From Rugamonas rivuli (GTDB lineage: Bacteria > Pseudomonadota > Gammaproteobacteria > Burkholderiales > Burkholderiaceae_D): a stretch of DNA of 64,000 bases. The notes below the pieces were generated by a model. That model had not been told where the DNA came from. It saw only the letters and a list, made by a program, of their open reading frames with translations, and did not search any database. Positions 26,222-33,713 of the stretch are shown here, one piece after another; position 1 is the first letter of the stretch, and every line of letters begins with the position of its first letter. The position numbers were made by a program, and so were the translations under genes. The stretch covers positions 62,001 through 126,000 of the forward strand of contig NZ_WHUF01000008.1 in NCBI RefSeq assembly GCF_009380165.1, in the 5' to 3' direction.

Positions 26222-26245
26222 TAATGCGAATCATTATCATTAATC
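26222..26245. promoter_or_regulatory. Fur box between bfd and feoA
   Basis: TAATGCGAATCATTATCATT and the following AATCG match the Fur consensus core (GATAATGATAATCATTATC) well through AATCATTATCATTA. It lies 65 bases upstream of bfd and 161 bases upstream of feoA, so Fur-iron could repress both directions. Confidence 0.8.
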
Positions 26246-26283
26246 GTATACTGCCTCAAGTTTGAGCGGGATGCAAGCGCAAA

Positions 26284-26304
26284 TAGAAGTAATTCGCATT
26301 ACCG
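26284..26304 (-). promoter_or_regulatory. Second Fur-like site and feoA promoter region
   Basis: On the minus strand this reads GTAATGCGAATTACTTCTAT, repeating the TAATGCGAAT of the first site in the opposite direction. Immediately downstream is TATAAT at 26307-26312, a good -10 box for feoA, so Fur bound here would cover that promoter. Confidence 0.5.
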
Positions 26305-26405
26305 TTTATAATGCTAGTATCTTATTTCCGGCGAGAACGCGATCTTGCAGTTCGCCGGCAAGCCGCAGCGGCGCAGGCCGGGCGGCGATTTGAACGGACT
26401 TAGCC

Positions 26406-26672
26406 ATGACGCACGCTGTTCCCTTGATCACTCTCGATACCTTGCAGGTCGGCCAGAGCGCCACCGTGGCCCATGTGCGCCCCGGCGACTCGGCCGACGA
26501 CGGCGCCACGCTGGTGCGCCGCCTGATGGAGCTGGGCTTTGTGCCCGGCGAAAAAATCCGCATGCTCAAACGCGGCATGCCGGGTGGCGAGCCGCTGGCG
26601 ATCAAAGTCGGCAACTCCACGTTCGCCCTGCGCCGCTTCGAGGCGGCGTTGATCTCGATCCAACCGGAATAA
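26406..26672 (+). CDS. feoA: Ferrous iron transport protein A
   Basis: An 88-residue SH3-like protein (VAHVRPGDSADDGATLVRRL, then MELGFVPGEKIRMLKRG, then PLAIKVGNSTFALRRFEA), the usual FeoA pattern. FeoA is a small cytoplasmic partner that modulates FeoB. It is first in the feoABC operon, three bases before feoB, and lies downstream of two Fur-like sites. Confidence 0.95.
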   Translation: MTHAVPLITLDTLQVGQSATVAHVRPGDSADDGATLVRRLMELGFVPGEKIRMLKRGMPGGEPLAIKVGNSTFALRRFEAALISIQPE

Positions 26673-26675
26673 GCC

Positions 26676-28577
26676 ATGGGTGCAGTCGATATCGCGGTGC
26701 CGCAGGCGCCGCTGCTTTCCCGGACGCCGATGGTGGCGTTGCTGGGCAATCCGAATTGCGGCAAGACCGCGCTGTTCAACCGCCTGACCGGCGCGCGCCA
26801 AAAGGTGGCGAACTACGCCGGCGTGACCATCGAACGCAAGGAGGGCTCGTTCAGCTCGCCTGCGGGCCATGGCTTCCGCGTGCTGGACTTGCCGGGTGCT
26901 TATAGTTTGTCGGCCCATACGCCGGACGAGGCCATCACGCGCGACGTGGTGGCCGGCCTGCGCGCGGGCGAGCAGTCGCCGGACGTGGTGGTGTGCGTGG
27001 TCAACGCCACCAATCTGCGCTTGAACCTGCGGCTGGTGCTGGAGATCAAGCGTCTCGGCCTGCCGATGATACTGGCGCTGAACATGGTCGACGTGGCCAA
27101 GAAGCGCGGCATCGAGATCGACGCCGACCGCCTGGCGCAGGAGCTGGGCATGCCGGTGGTGGAAACCGTGGCGGTGCAGGCCGGCGGCGAGAAGTCGCTG
27201 CTGCGCGCGCTGGACGCGATGTGGCCGCTGCACGAGAGCGCGCCGCAGCCGCTGGCGGCGATCGATGCGGTCGGCGTCGAGGAGACGCAGCGCGAGGTGC
27301 GCCGCATCCTGGCGCTGGTCAGCAGCGATGCGCGCGATACCGGCAACCTGACCGAGAAGATCGACAACGTGGTGCTGCATCCGGTGCTGGGACCGGTGAT
27401 CCTGGCGGTGCTGATGTTCCTGGTGTTCCAGGCGGTGTTCAGCTGGGCCAATGTGCCGATGGATATGATCAAGGCCGGCGTCGACGGCGTCGGCACCATG
27501 GTCAAGGGGGCGATGGCCGATGGCTTGCTGCGCAGCCTGCTGGTCGAAGGCATCCTGGGCGGGGCCGGCAGCGTGCTGGTGTTCCTGCCGCAGATTCTGA
27601 TTTTGTTCTTCTTCATCCTGATCCTGGAGGATTGCGGCTATCTGCCGCGCGCGGCCTTCCTGCTGGACCGCCTGATGGGCGGGGTGGGCTTGTCGGGCCG
27701 CGCCTTCATTCCGCTGCTGTCGAGCTTTGCCTGCGCGATTCCCGGCGTGATGGCGGCGCGCACCATCCAGAATCCGCGCGACCGTCTGGTGACGATCATG
27801 ATCGCGCCGCTGATGACGTGCTCGGCGCGCTTGCCGGTGTATGCGCTGATCATCGCGGCCTTCATTCCGGAGCGCGAAGTGTATGGTTTCATGAGCTTGC
27901 AGGGCCTGGTGCTGTTCGTGCTGTATTTCGCGGGCATTGCGTCGGCGATGGCGGTGGCTTACGTCATGAAGCGCACCATGGGGGCGAACAGCAAGCAGCC
28001 GCTGATGCTGGAGCTGCCGGCCTATCACTGGCCGCACATGCAGAACCTGGCGCTGGGCTTGTGGGAACGCTGCAAGATCTTCCTGTCGCGCGTGGGTACC
28101 ATCATCCTGACCTTGATGGTGCTGCTGTGGTTCCTGAGTTCCTTCCCGGGCGCGCCTGAGGGGGCGACGCATCCGCCGATTTATTACAGCCTGGCCGGTA
28201 TCCTGGGGCGCGGCCTGGAGTATGTGTTCGCGCCGATTGGCTTCAACTGGCAGATCTGCATCGCGCTGGTGCCGGGCCTGGCCGCGCGCGAGGTGGCGGT
28301 GGGTGCGCTGGGTACGGTGTATGCGCTGTCGCAGAGCGGCGAGGAACTGGCGCAGTCGCTGACGCCTATCATCGCCGGCTCGTGGACTTTGCCGACGGCC
28401 TTGTCGCTGCTGGCGTGGTATGTGTTTGCGCCGCAGTGCATGTCGACGCTGAGCGTGGTGCGGCGCGAGACTAACAGCATCCGCTATCCGCTGATGATGG
28501 CTGGTTATATGTTCGCGCTGGCGTACACGGCGTCGTTCCTGACGTATCGCATTTCCCTGTTCCTTATCGGAGGCTGA
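26676..28577 (+). CDS. feoB: Ferrous iron transporter B
   Basis: A 633-residue protein. The N-terminal G domain has G1 GNPNCGKT (24-31), G3 DLPGAY and G4 NMVD, then a guanine-dissociation-inhibitor region. The membrane part holds two Gate motifs (for example EDCGYLPRAAFLLDRLM and the later CSARLPVYALI). It imports Fe2+ across the inner membrane. The protein is shorter than the 773-residue E. coli form, mainly because the linker and C-terminal tail are short, as in many betaproteobacteria. Confidence 0.96.
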   Translation: MGAVDIAVPQAPLLSRTPMVALLGNPNCGKTALFNRLTGARQKVANYAGVTIERKEGSFSSPAGHGFRVLDLPGAYSLSAHTPDEAITRDVVAGLRAGEQSPDVVVCVVNATNLRLNLRLVLEIKRLGLPMILALNMVDVAKKRGIEIDADRLAQELGMPVVETVAVQAGGEKSLLRALDAMWPLHESAPQPLAAIDAVGVEETQREVRRILALVSSDARDTGNLTEKIDNVVLHPVLGPVILAVLMFLVFQAVFSWANVPMDMIKAGVDGVGTMVKGAMADGLLRSLLVEGILGGAGSVLVFLPQILILFFFILILEDCGYLPRAAFLLDRLMGGVGLSGRAFIPLLSSFACAIPGVMAARTIQNPRDRLVTIMIAPLMTCSARLPVYALIIAAFIPEREVYGFMSLQGLVLFVLYFAGIASAMAVAYVMKRTMGANSKQPLMLELPAYHWPHMQNLALGLWERCKIFLSRVGTIILTLMVLLWFLSSFPGAPEGATHPPIYYSLAGILGRGLEYVFAPIGFNWQICIALVPGLAAREVAVGALGTVYALSQSGEELAQSLTPIIAGSWTLPTALSLLAWYVFAPQCMSTLSVVRRETNSIRYPLMMAGYMFALAYTASFLTYRISLFLIGG

Positions 28578-28579
28578 GC

Positions 28580-28855
28580 ATGTGGCAGCAAGTGATCGTG
28601 GCGTTGATCGTGGTGGCGGCCCTGGTGCATTTCTGCACCAAGTATCTGCCGGCGGCCTTGCGCAAGCAGATCGTCTACCTGCTGTCGCGGCGCGGCTTCG
28701 ACCAGAATAAACTGGCTAAACTGTTTAACACGAAATCGAGCTGCGGCGACGGCTGCGCCAGCTGCGGCTCCTGCGAGACCACGCCGGCTGCATCGTCCGA
28801 CGCATCCAGCTCAGCGCCGCTCAAGCGCGTCATCATGCTGCGCGTGCAGCGCTGA
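28580..28855 (+). CDS. FeoB-associated Cys-rich membrane protein (FeoC position)
   Basis: A 91-residue protein two bases after feoB. One membrane helix (about 5-20) is followed by a basic region and a cysteine cluster, CGDGCASCGSC, near residues 55-65. It is not the winged-helix FeoC of enterobacteria, but resembles the small Cys-rich proteins often found after feoB. The cysteines could bind iron or an Fe-S cluster and sense iron for FeoB; this is inference. It ends one base before the converging acetyltransferase gene. Confidence 0.8.
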   Translation: MWQQVIVALIVVAALVHFCTKYLPAALRKQIVYLLSRRGFDQNKLAKLFNTKSSCGDGCASCGSCETTPAASSDASSSAPLKRVIMLRVQR

Positions 28856-29263
28856 TCAGGCCACGTAGCCCATGCCTATCGAGGCTGGCGCGGTCGGCGC
28901 AAAGCCGTATTGCGCATACAGTTCGTTGGCCCTGCCGTCGGCGATCAGGCTGACGTAGCCGCCGGGCGGCACCTCGCGGTCGAGGTAGGCCTTGATCTCC
29001 TTCATGATCGCCTTGCCCAGTCCCTGCCCCTGGTGTGCCTTCAGCACGCCGATATCCACCACCTGATAAAAACAGCCGCCATCGCCGATCACGCGGCCCA
29101 TGCCGACCGGCTCGCCGTCGCACAGCACCTGCACGGCAAATAGGCTGGCGGGCAGGCCGCGCGCGGCCGCTTCGGTGGATTTGGGGCTGAGGCCGGAGCC
29201 GACGCGCAGCGCCTGGTAGGTGGCGATCGAGGGTGTGGCATGGACGACGGTGTAGTTGGCCAT
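28856..29263 (-). CDS. GNAT-family N-acetyltransferase
   Basis: A 135-residue protein of the small GNAT type. The acetyl-CoA pyrophosphate loop is VLKAHQGQGLGKAIMKEI (Q-x-x-G-x-G). VSLIADGRANELYAQYGF is the usual C-terminal region, where the Tyr often acts as general acid. The substrate is unknown. It lies six bases downstream of the glutamate-synthase-like gene and is probably co-transcribed with it. Confidence 0.9.
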   Translation of the reverse strand: MANYTVVHATPSIATYQALRVGSGLSPKSTEAAARGLPASLFAVQVLCDGEPVGMGRVIGDGGCFYQVVDIGVLKAHQGQGLGKAIMKEIKAYLDREVPPGGYVSLIADGRANELYAQYGFAPTAPASIGMGYVA

Positions 29264-29269
29264 GGTCTC

Positions 29270-30880
29270 TCAGCAAAGTGGGTTGAACGATTCGGCCTGC
29301 GCCATCGGCCAGTACAGGCCGAACACCGGCGGCAGGCGTGACAGCTGGCTGGGGTCGAGCAGCTCGCCCGGCTCCAGATAGGGCAGCAGCGCCGACGCCA
29401 GCTTGACCTGGTTGGGCGAGATGCGCCGCACCAGGTGGTGCGCCTTCAATTGCGACGGGTGCGTCAAGCCGGCGGCGGCGATCAGCTGGGCCAGCGCCTT
29501 CAAGGTGTTCTCGTGGAAGTTGGCGACGCGCCGGGTCTTGTCCGGCACCACCAGCGCGCGCTGGCGGGTGGCGTCCTGGGTGGCGACGCCGGTCGGGCAG
29601 CGGTCGGTGTGGCAGCTCTGCGACTGGATGCAGCCCAGCGCGAACATGAAGCCGCGCGCCGAGTTGCACCAGTCCGCGCCCAGCGCCAGCGTGCGGGCGA
29701 TGTCGAAGGCGGTGATGATCTTGCCGGAGGCGCCGATCTTGATCTTGTCGCGCAGGTTGGCGCCCACCAGCGTGTTATGCACCAGCAGCAGCGCTTCCTG
29801 CAGCGGCGTGCCGACGTGGTCGGTGAACTCGACCGGCGCGGCGCCCGTGCCGCCCTCGCCGCCGTCGACCACGATGAAGTCGGGCGTGATGCCGGTGGCC
29901 AGCATGGCTTTGACGATGCCGAAAAATTCCCACGGGTGGCCGATGGCCAGCTTGAAGCCGGTCGGCTTGCCGCCGGACAGCGTGCGCAGGCGGTCGATGA
30001 AGGCCAGCATTTCCAGCGGCGTGCTGAAGGCCGAGTGCTTCGATGGCGAGATGCAGTCCTGGCCCTGCGGCACGCCGCGCGTGGTGGCGATTTCTATCGT
30101 CACCTTGGCGCCGGGCAGCACGCCGCCGTGGCCGGGCTTGGCGCCCTGCGACATCTTCAGCTCGATCATCTTCACTTGCGGCGTGGTGGCGTTGGCGACG
30201 AAGTTCGCTTCCGAGAACGTGCCGTCGGCGTTGCGGCAGCCGAAGTAGCCGGAGCCGATCTCCCACACCAGGTCGCCGCCGTTCTGGCGGTGGTAGGGGC
30301 TGATGCTGCCTTCGCCGGTGTCGTGCATGAAGCCGCCGGCCTTGGCGCCGCCGTTCAGCGCCAGGATGGCGTGCGACGACAGCGCGCCAAAGCTCATCGC
30401 CGAGATGTTGAACACGCTGGCCGAGTAGGGCTGGGCGCGCCGGCAATCCGGATGGTTGCCGATCTCGATGCGGAAGTCGTGGTGCTGCTCGGGCGCGGGG
30501 CTGATCGAGTGGTTGATCCATTCGTAGCCGGGGGCGTAGACGTCGAGCTGGGTGCCGAAGGGGCGCTTGTCGGTGTCCATCTTGGCGCGCTGGTAGACGA
30601 TGCTGCGCTGGTTGCGCGAGAACGGTTCGGCTACCGTGTCGTCTTCCAGGAAGTACTGGCGGATCTCGGGGCGTATCGATTCGAAGAAGAAGCGGAAGTG
30701 CGCCAGGATGGGATAGTTGCGGCGCAGCGCGCGCTTGGTCTGCAGCAGGTCGGTGATGCCGACCACGGTCAGGGCGGCGGCGATCAGCGGTATCCACCAC
30801 GGCGCCCCCAGGGCCAGCGACGCGGCCAGCGCGACGATGGCGGCATTGAGGACGAGGTAGCGCGGGGAAAACAGGTTCAT
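29270..30880 (-). CDS. Stand-alone FMN-binding glutamate synthase-like enzyme with membrane anchor
   Basis: From the ATG at 30880, with CCGGAG upstream, the product is 536 residues. One or two hydrophobic helices at the N-terminus (about 9-40) anchor a single FMN-binding barrel of the glutamate synthase type. The glutamine amidotransferase and the GltD-type NADPH domain of true GltB/GltD are absent. The 3Fe-4S cysteines are conserved with normal spacing (CIQSQSCHTDRCPTGVATQ: C-x5-C-x4-C), as are GGAKAGGFMHDTGEGSIS and VDGGEGGTGAAPVEF. The reaction of this subfamily is not known with certainty; it may use ammonia or an unrelated substrate. Confidence 0.85.
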   Translation of the reverse strand: MNLFSPRYLVLNAAIVALAASLALGAPWWIPLIAAALTVVGITDLLQTKRALRRNYPILAHFRFFFESIRPEIRQYFLEDDTVAEPFSRNQRSIVYQRAKMDTDKRPFGTQLDVYAPGYEWINHSISPAPEQHHDFRIEIGNHPDCRRAQPYSASVFNISAMSFGALSSHAILALNGGAKAGGFMHDTGEGSISPYHRQNGGDLVWEIGSGYFGCRNADGTFSEANFVANATTPQVKMIELKMSQGAKPGHGGVLPGAKVTIEIATTRGVPQGQDCISPSKHSAFSTPLEMLAFIDRLRTLSGGKPTGFKLAIGHPWEFFGIVKAMLATGITPDFIVVDGGEGGTGAAPVEFTDHVGTPLQEALLLVHNTLVGANLRDKIKIGASGKIITAFDIARTLALGADWCNSARGFMFALGCIQSQSCHTDRCPTGVATQDATRQRALVVPDKTRRVANFHENTLKALAQLIAAAGLTHPSQLKAHHLVRRISPNQVKLASALLPYLEPGELLDPSQLSRLPPVFGLYWPMAQAESFNPLC

Positions 30881-30996
30881 GAAGGCTCCGGTTGGCGGCT
30901 GCTGATGGGGCAGTGTACTGCCGACACGCAAGATTGCCAACAATGCTAAGCTAGCGGCGTTGCGGCGCACGGCCGTTCTTTTCCGGGAAGCTCACC

Positions 30997-31668
30997 ATGA
31001 TCGTAGTCCACCATCTGAATAATTCGCGCTCGCAGCGCGTGCTCTGGCTGCTGGAGGAGTTGGGCCTGGAATACGAGATCGTGCGCTACCAGCGCGACAA
31101 GAAGACCATGCTGGCGCCGCCGGAGCTGCGGGCGATCCACCCGCTGGGCAAGTCGCCGGTGATTTCCGATGGCGACATCGTGGTGGCGGAGTCGGGGGCG
31201 ATCGTCGAGTATCTGGTCGAGACTTACGGCCAGGGCAGGCTGGTGCCGCCGACAGGCACGGCGGAGCGCCGGCGCTGGACTTACTTCCTGCACTATGCGG
31301 AAGGTTCGGCGATGGCGCCGTTGTTGATGAAGCTGATTTTCGACCGGGTCGAGACCAGCCCGGCGCCGTTCTTCGTCAAGCCGATCGCGCGCGGCATCGC
31401 GCAGAAGGTCAAGAGCAGCTACATCCTGCCGCAGATCGAGGCGCACCTCGATTACCTGGAGGCGGAGCTGAACAAGATGCCATGGTTCGCCGGCGCCGAG
31501 TTCAGCGCGGCCGATATCCAGATGAGCTTCCCGCTGGAGGCGGCCGCCGCGCGCGGCGGGCTGGACGAGCGCCGTCCGAACCTGAGCGCCTTCCTCAAAC
31601 GCATCCACAGCCGCCCGGCCTTCCAGCGCGCGCTGGAGCGCGGCGGCCCGTACGAGCTGCTGAAGTAA
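30997..31668 (+). CDS. Glutathione S-transferase (GstB/URE2-like)
   Basis: A 223-residue cytoplasmic GST. The N-terminal domain reads VHHLNNSRSQRVLWLLEELG, placing an Asn/Ser pair at the glutathione-activating site as in bacterial GstB-like and fungal URE2-like enzymes. HPLGKSPVISDGD has the cis-proline and AESGAIVEYL the binding Glu-Ser. It is unrelated in detail to the YibF-like GST at 15010. It converges on the toxin gene. Confidence 0.9.
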   Translation: MIVVHHLNNSRSQRVLWLLEELGLEYEIVRYQRDKKTMLAPPELRAIHPLGKSPVISDGDIVVAESGAIVEYLVETYGQGRLVPPTGTAERRRWTYFLHYAEGSAMAPLLMKLIFDRVETSPAPFFVKPIARGIAQKVKSSYILPQIEAHLDYLEAELNKMPWFAGAEFSAADIQMSFPLEAAAARGGLDERRPNLSAFLKRIHSRPAFQRALERGGPYELLK

Positions 31669-31672
31669 GCCG

Positions 31673-32068
31673 CTACCAGATGGTTTGCACGTGCGGATAG
31701 GCGCGGATAGTTCGGTCGACCGTCACTACAGGAATGTTGAGCAGCATTGCAGTGGCGACGATGATGCGGTCTGCAGGGTCTTTGCTCAGGCCGGCGGGCA
31801 GTTGAACCGAGGTGATGGCGATCTGGTTATCGACGGGGATAAAGCGAACGTGGCGCTGGGTTTCTATCGTTCCGATCCATATCTGGACTTCTTCCGACAG
31901 GAACAGCTTGCGCCGCTCGACGAGCAGCGCGATTTCCCAGCAGGTTAGCGAGGAGACCATGACCTGGCCGGCTTGTTGTTCGTGCTCGATGACGAGCTTG
32001 GCGCGTGCTGACAGCCTGGGGTTGCCTTCGTGCCACCAAATGAATGCGTGTGTATCCAGCAATATCAT
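31673..32068 (-). CDS. vapC: VapC-type PIN-domain toxin
   Basis: A 131-residue PIN-domain protein. The acidic metal-binding residues are Asp5 (MILLDTHAFIWW), Glu45 (CWEIALL), Asp97/Asp100 (KDPADRIIVATA) and Asp118 (VTVDR), so the ribonuclease site looks intact. VapC toxins cut specific tRNAs or rRNA. The ATG overlaps the stop of the antitoxin gene by four bases (ATGA), the standard order for these pairs. It ends four bases after the GST stop on the other strand. Confidence 0.92.
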   Translation of the reverse strand: MILLDTHAFIWWHEGNPRLSARAKLVIEHEQQAGQVMVSSLTCWEIALLVERRKLFLSEEVQIWIGTIETQRHVRFIPVDNQIAITSVQLPAGLSKDPADRIIVATAMLLNIPVVTVDRTIRAYPHVQTIW

Positions 32069-32289
32069 GGAAGCGGAGCGTAGCCGTCTGGGTCTAACGG
32101 CGAGACGATGTCGCCAGAGCAGATGACGCTGCCGCGCAGCTTTTCAATCGGCACGGATCGGTATGGACGCAGGTCCAGGATCGGTTTGCCGTTTTCGGTG
32201 ATAAGGAATATCTTGTCCGACGAGGTGATTTCACGGATGGCGGCAAGCGGATTTTCCAGGAATTTTTCCAGAGGAATGGTCGGCCACAT
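32065..32289 (-). CDS. Phd/YefM-type antitoxin paired with VapC
   Basis: A 74-residue protein. The N-terminal part (EKFLENPLAAIREITSSDK, then FLITENGKPILDLRPY) fits the Phd/YefM DNA-binding fold. The C-terminal part (LRGSVICSGDIVSPLDPDGY) is the common VapC-neutralising tail. It should bind the toxin and repress the pair's promoter in the region 32290-32430. The ribosome site AAGGAGATAGCA lies before the ATG. Confidence 0.88.
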   Translation of the reverse strand: MWPTIPLEKFLENPLAAIREITSSDKIFLITENGKPILDLRPYRSVPIEKLRGSVICSGDIVSPLDPDGYAPLP

Positions 32290-32379
32290 TGCTATCTCCT
32301 TGGTCTATTCGTGTTCTAAGCTTACGCCGCTCACCGGCAGCTACAAGCGGCGTTCGCGACGGCCTTGAGTCGTGTCATG

Positions 32380-32407
32380 CTGACAGGGCAGCCCGCTCGG
32401 GTAAAAT
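32380..32407 (+). promoter_or_regulatory. Predicted sigma-70 promoter of the xni-like gene
   Basis: CTGACA at 32380-32385 and TAAAAT at 32402-32407 are 16 bases apart, and the ATG follows 32 bases later. This is among the better promoter matches in the window. Confidence 0.5.
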
Positions 32408-32439
32408 GATGGATTGAACAAGCCCGGAAGATGTTGAAC

Positions 32440-33216
32440 ATGGGTAGACTCCTTGCCATCGACGGCCTCAATATCGTGCGCCGCGTCTACGAAGCCAGCC
32501 CCGAACCCGATAGTCCTGAAAAGGCCGAGATCGCGCTGCGCCACGCGCTGTCTTCGTTCCGCAAACTGCTCAACGAACACGAGCCGACCCACGTGCTGCC
32601 GGCCTTCGACTTCGGCGGCCCCACCTGGCGCCACGATTTGTACGCCGGCTACCGCGAGGCCCGCGCGCCGATGCCGTCGCCGCTGCGCGATGCGCTGCCG
32701 GCCTTCTACGACAAGCTGCGCGGCGTCGGCCTGCATGTGGTGTCGCTGCCGCAGGTGGAGGCGGACGATGTGATCGGCACCGTGGTGCTGCGCTGGCTGG
32801 CCGACGGCCGCGGCGAGGCCACCATCGCCACCACCGACAAGGACTTGCACGGCCTGATCGCGCAGGGTGCCCGCGTGTGGGACCACTTCAAGGGCGAATG
32901 GCACGACCACGCCTGGGTCGAGCAGAAATGGGGCGTGCCGCCGGAGCAGCTGCCGGACCTGCTGGCGCTGATGGGCGACGCCACCGATTCCATCCCGGGC
33001 GTGTCCAAGGTCGGCGTCAAGAAGGCGGCCAAACTGTTGCGTACTTACGGCACTCTGGATGCGATCATGGCCGGGGCCGGCATTCTGAAGGATACGCTGG
33101 GCGAAACTCTACGAAAAGAACGCGAAATGCTGTATCTTTCGAAACAATTGGTGCAATTAAAAACGGACGTGCGGGTCGGCGTAAGCTGGAATATGCTGGC
33201 TTGGGATAAGAACTAA
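32440..33216 (+). CDS. xni: Xni/ExoIX-like FEN-family nuclease
   Basis: From the ATG at 32440, with GGAAG nine bases upstream, the product is 258 residues; an ATG at 32431 is also possible. It matches the 5'-nuclease domain of DNA polymerase I without a polymerase: RLLAIDGLNIVRRVYEA, the arch region WRHDLYAGYREARAPMP, EADDVIGT, TTDKDLHGLI, and the helix-hairpin-helix GDATDSIPGVSKVGVKKAAK. The acidic metal-site residues (Asp of AIDG, Glu-Ala-Asp-Asp, Thr-Asp-Lys-Asp) are present, and so is the pair in GDATDS that Xni itself has partly lost. It could act as a flap endonuclease. Confidence 0.85.
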   Translation: MGRLLAIDGLNIVRRVYEASPEPDSPEKAEIALRHALSSFRKLLNEHEPTHVLPAFDFGGPTWRHDLYAGYREARAPMPSPLRDALPAFYDKLRGVGLHVVSLPQVEADDVIGTVVLRWLADGRGEATIATTDKDLHGLIAQGARVWDHFKGEWHDHAWVEQKWGVPPEQLPDLLALMGDATDSIPGVSKVGVKKAAKLLRTYGTLDAIMAGAGILKDTLGETLRKEREMLYLSKQLVQLKTDVRVGVSWNMLAWDKN

Positions 33217-33246
33217 GCGCACGCCCACTAAGACAAGGTTTGCAAG

Positions 33247-33690
33247 ATGTTAAAAGCGGTCATTATCGACGGCAGCGCGATCGCGCGCGGCCTGCTCAAC
33301 ACGGTCCTGCTCGATGGCGGCTATGACGTGGTGGGCCAGACCCACACCTGCGCCAGCGGCCTGGCGCTGCTGCTCAAGCACAATCCCCATATCGTTTGCA
33401 TCGCCCGCGAGCAGATCGAGAACGGCGAGGATGTGGTGCGGGAGATTAAGACCAACTGGCCGAAGGCGCTGATCTTCATGGTCTCCAGCGAATTCGATGC
33501 GGCCACCATCCAGGCCGCGCATGCGATGGGCGTGAACGGCTTCATCGTCAAGCCGTTCAAGGCCGACACCGTGCTCAATACGATACGCAATACGGTGATC
33601 GCCATGGTCAAGCGCCAGCGCGCGGCGCTGGCCAAGGATGCCGGCGCGGATGCGCCGGAAGGCGACGGCGGCGAACCCGCCGCCGAGTAG
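33247..33690 (+). CDS. Single-domain receiver protein lacking the phospho-acceptor Asp
   Basis: A 147-residue protein made of one CheY-like receiver domain and a short acidic tail. Asp8 (VIIDGS) stands for the metal-binding pair, Ser80 or Ser81 (FMVSSEF) for the conserved Thr/Ser, and Lys102 (IVKPF) for the invariant Lys. The position of the phosphorylated Asp, normally at the end of strand 3, is Ala53 (HIVCIARE). It therefore should not be phosphorylated in the usual way and is best called a pseudo-receiver. No kinase or output domain is adjacent. It lies 30 bases after xni on the same strand and may be co-transcribed with it. Confidence 0.85.
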   Translation: MLKAVIIDGSAIARGLLNTVLLDGGYDVVGQTHTCASGLALLLKHNPHIVCIAREQIENGEDVVREIKTNWPKALIFMVSSEFDAATIQAAHAMGVNGFIVKPFKADTVLNTIRNTVIAMVKRQRAALAKDAGADAPEGDGGEPAAE

Positions 33691-33713
33691 TCAGGCCGGC
33701 CTGGCCGGGAACA

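Noticed and set aside
26406..28577. Short FeoB considered as a truncated pseudogene.
   Set aside because: All G motifs, both Gate regions and a proper C-terminus are present, and the next gene follows at two bases.
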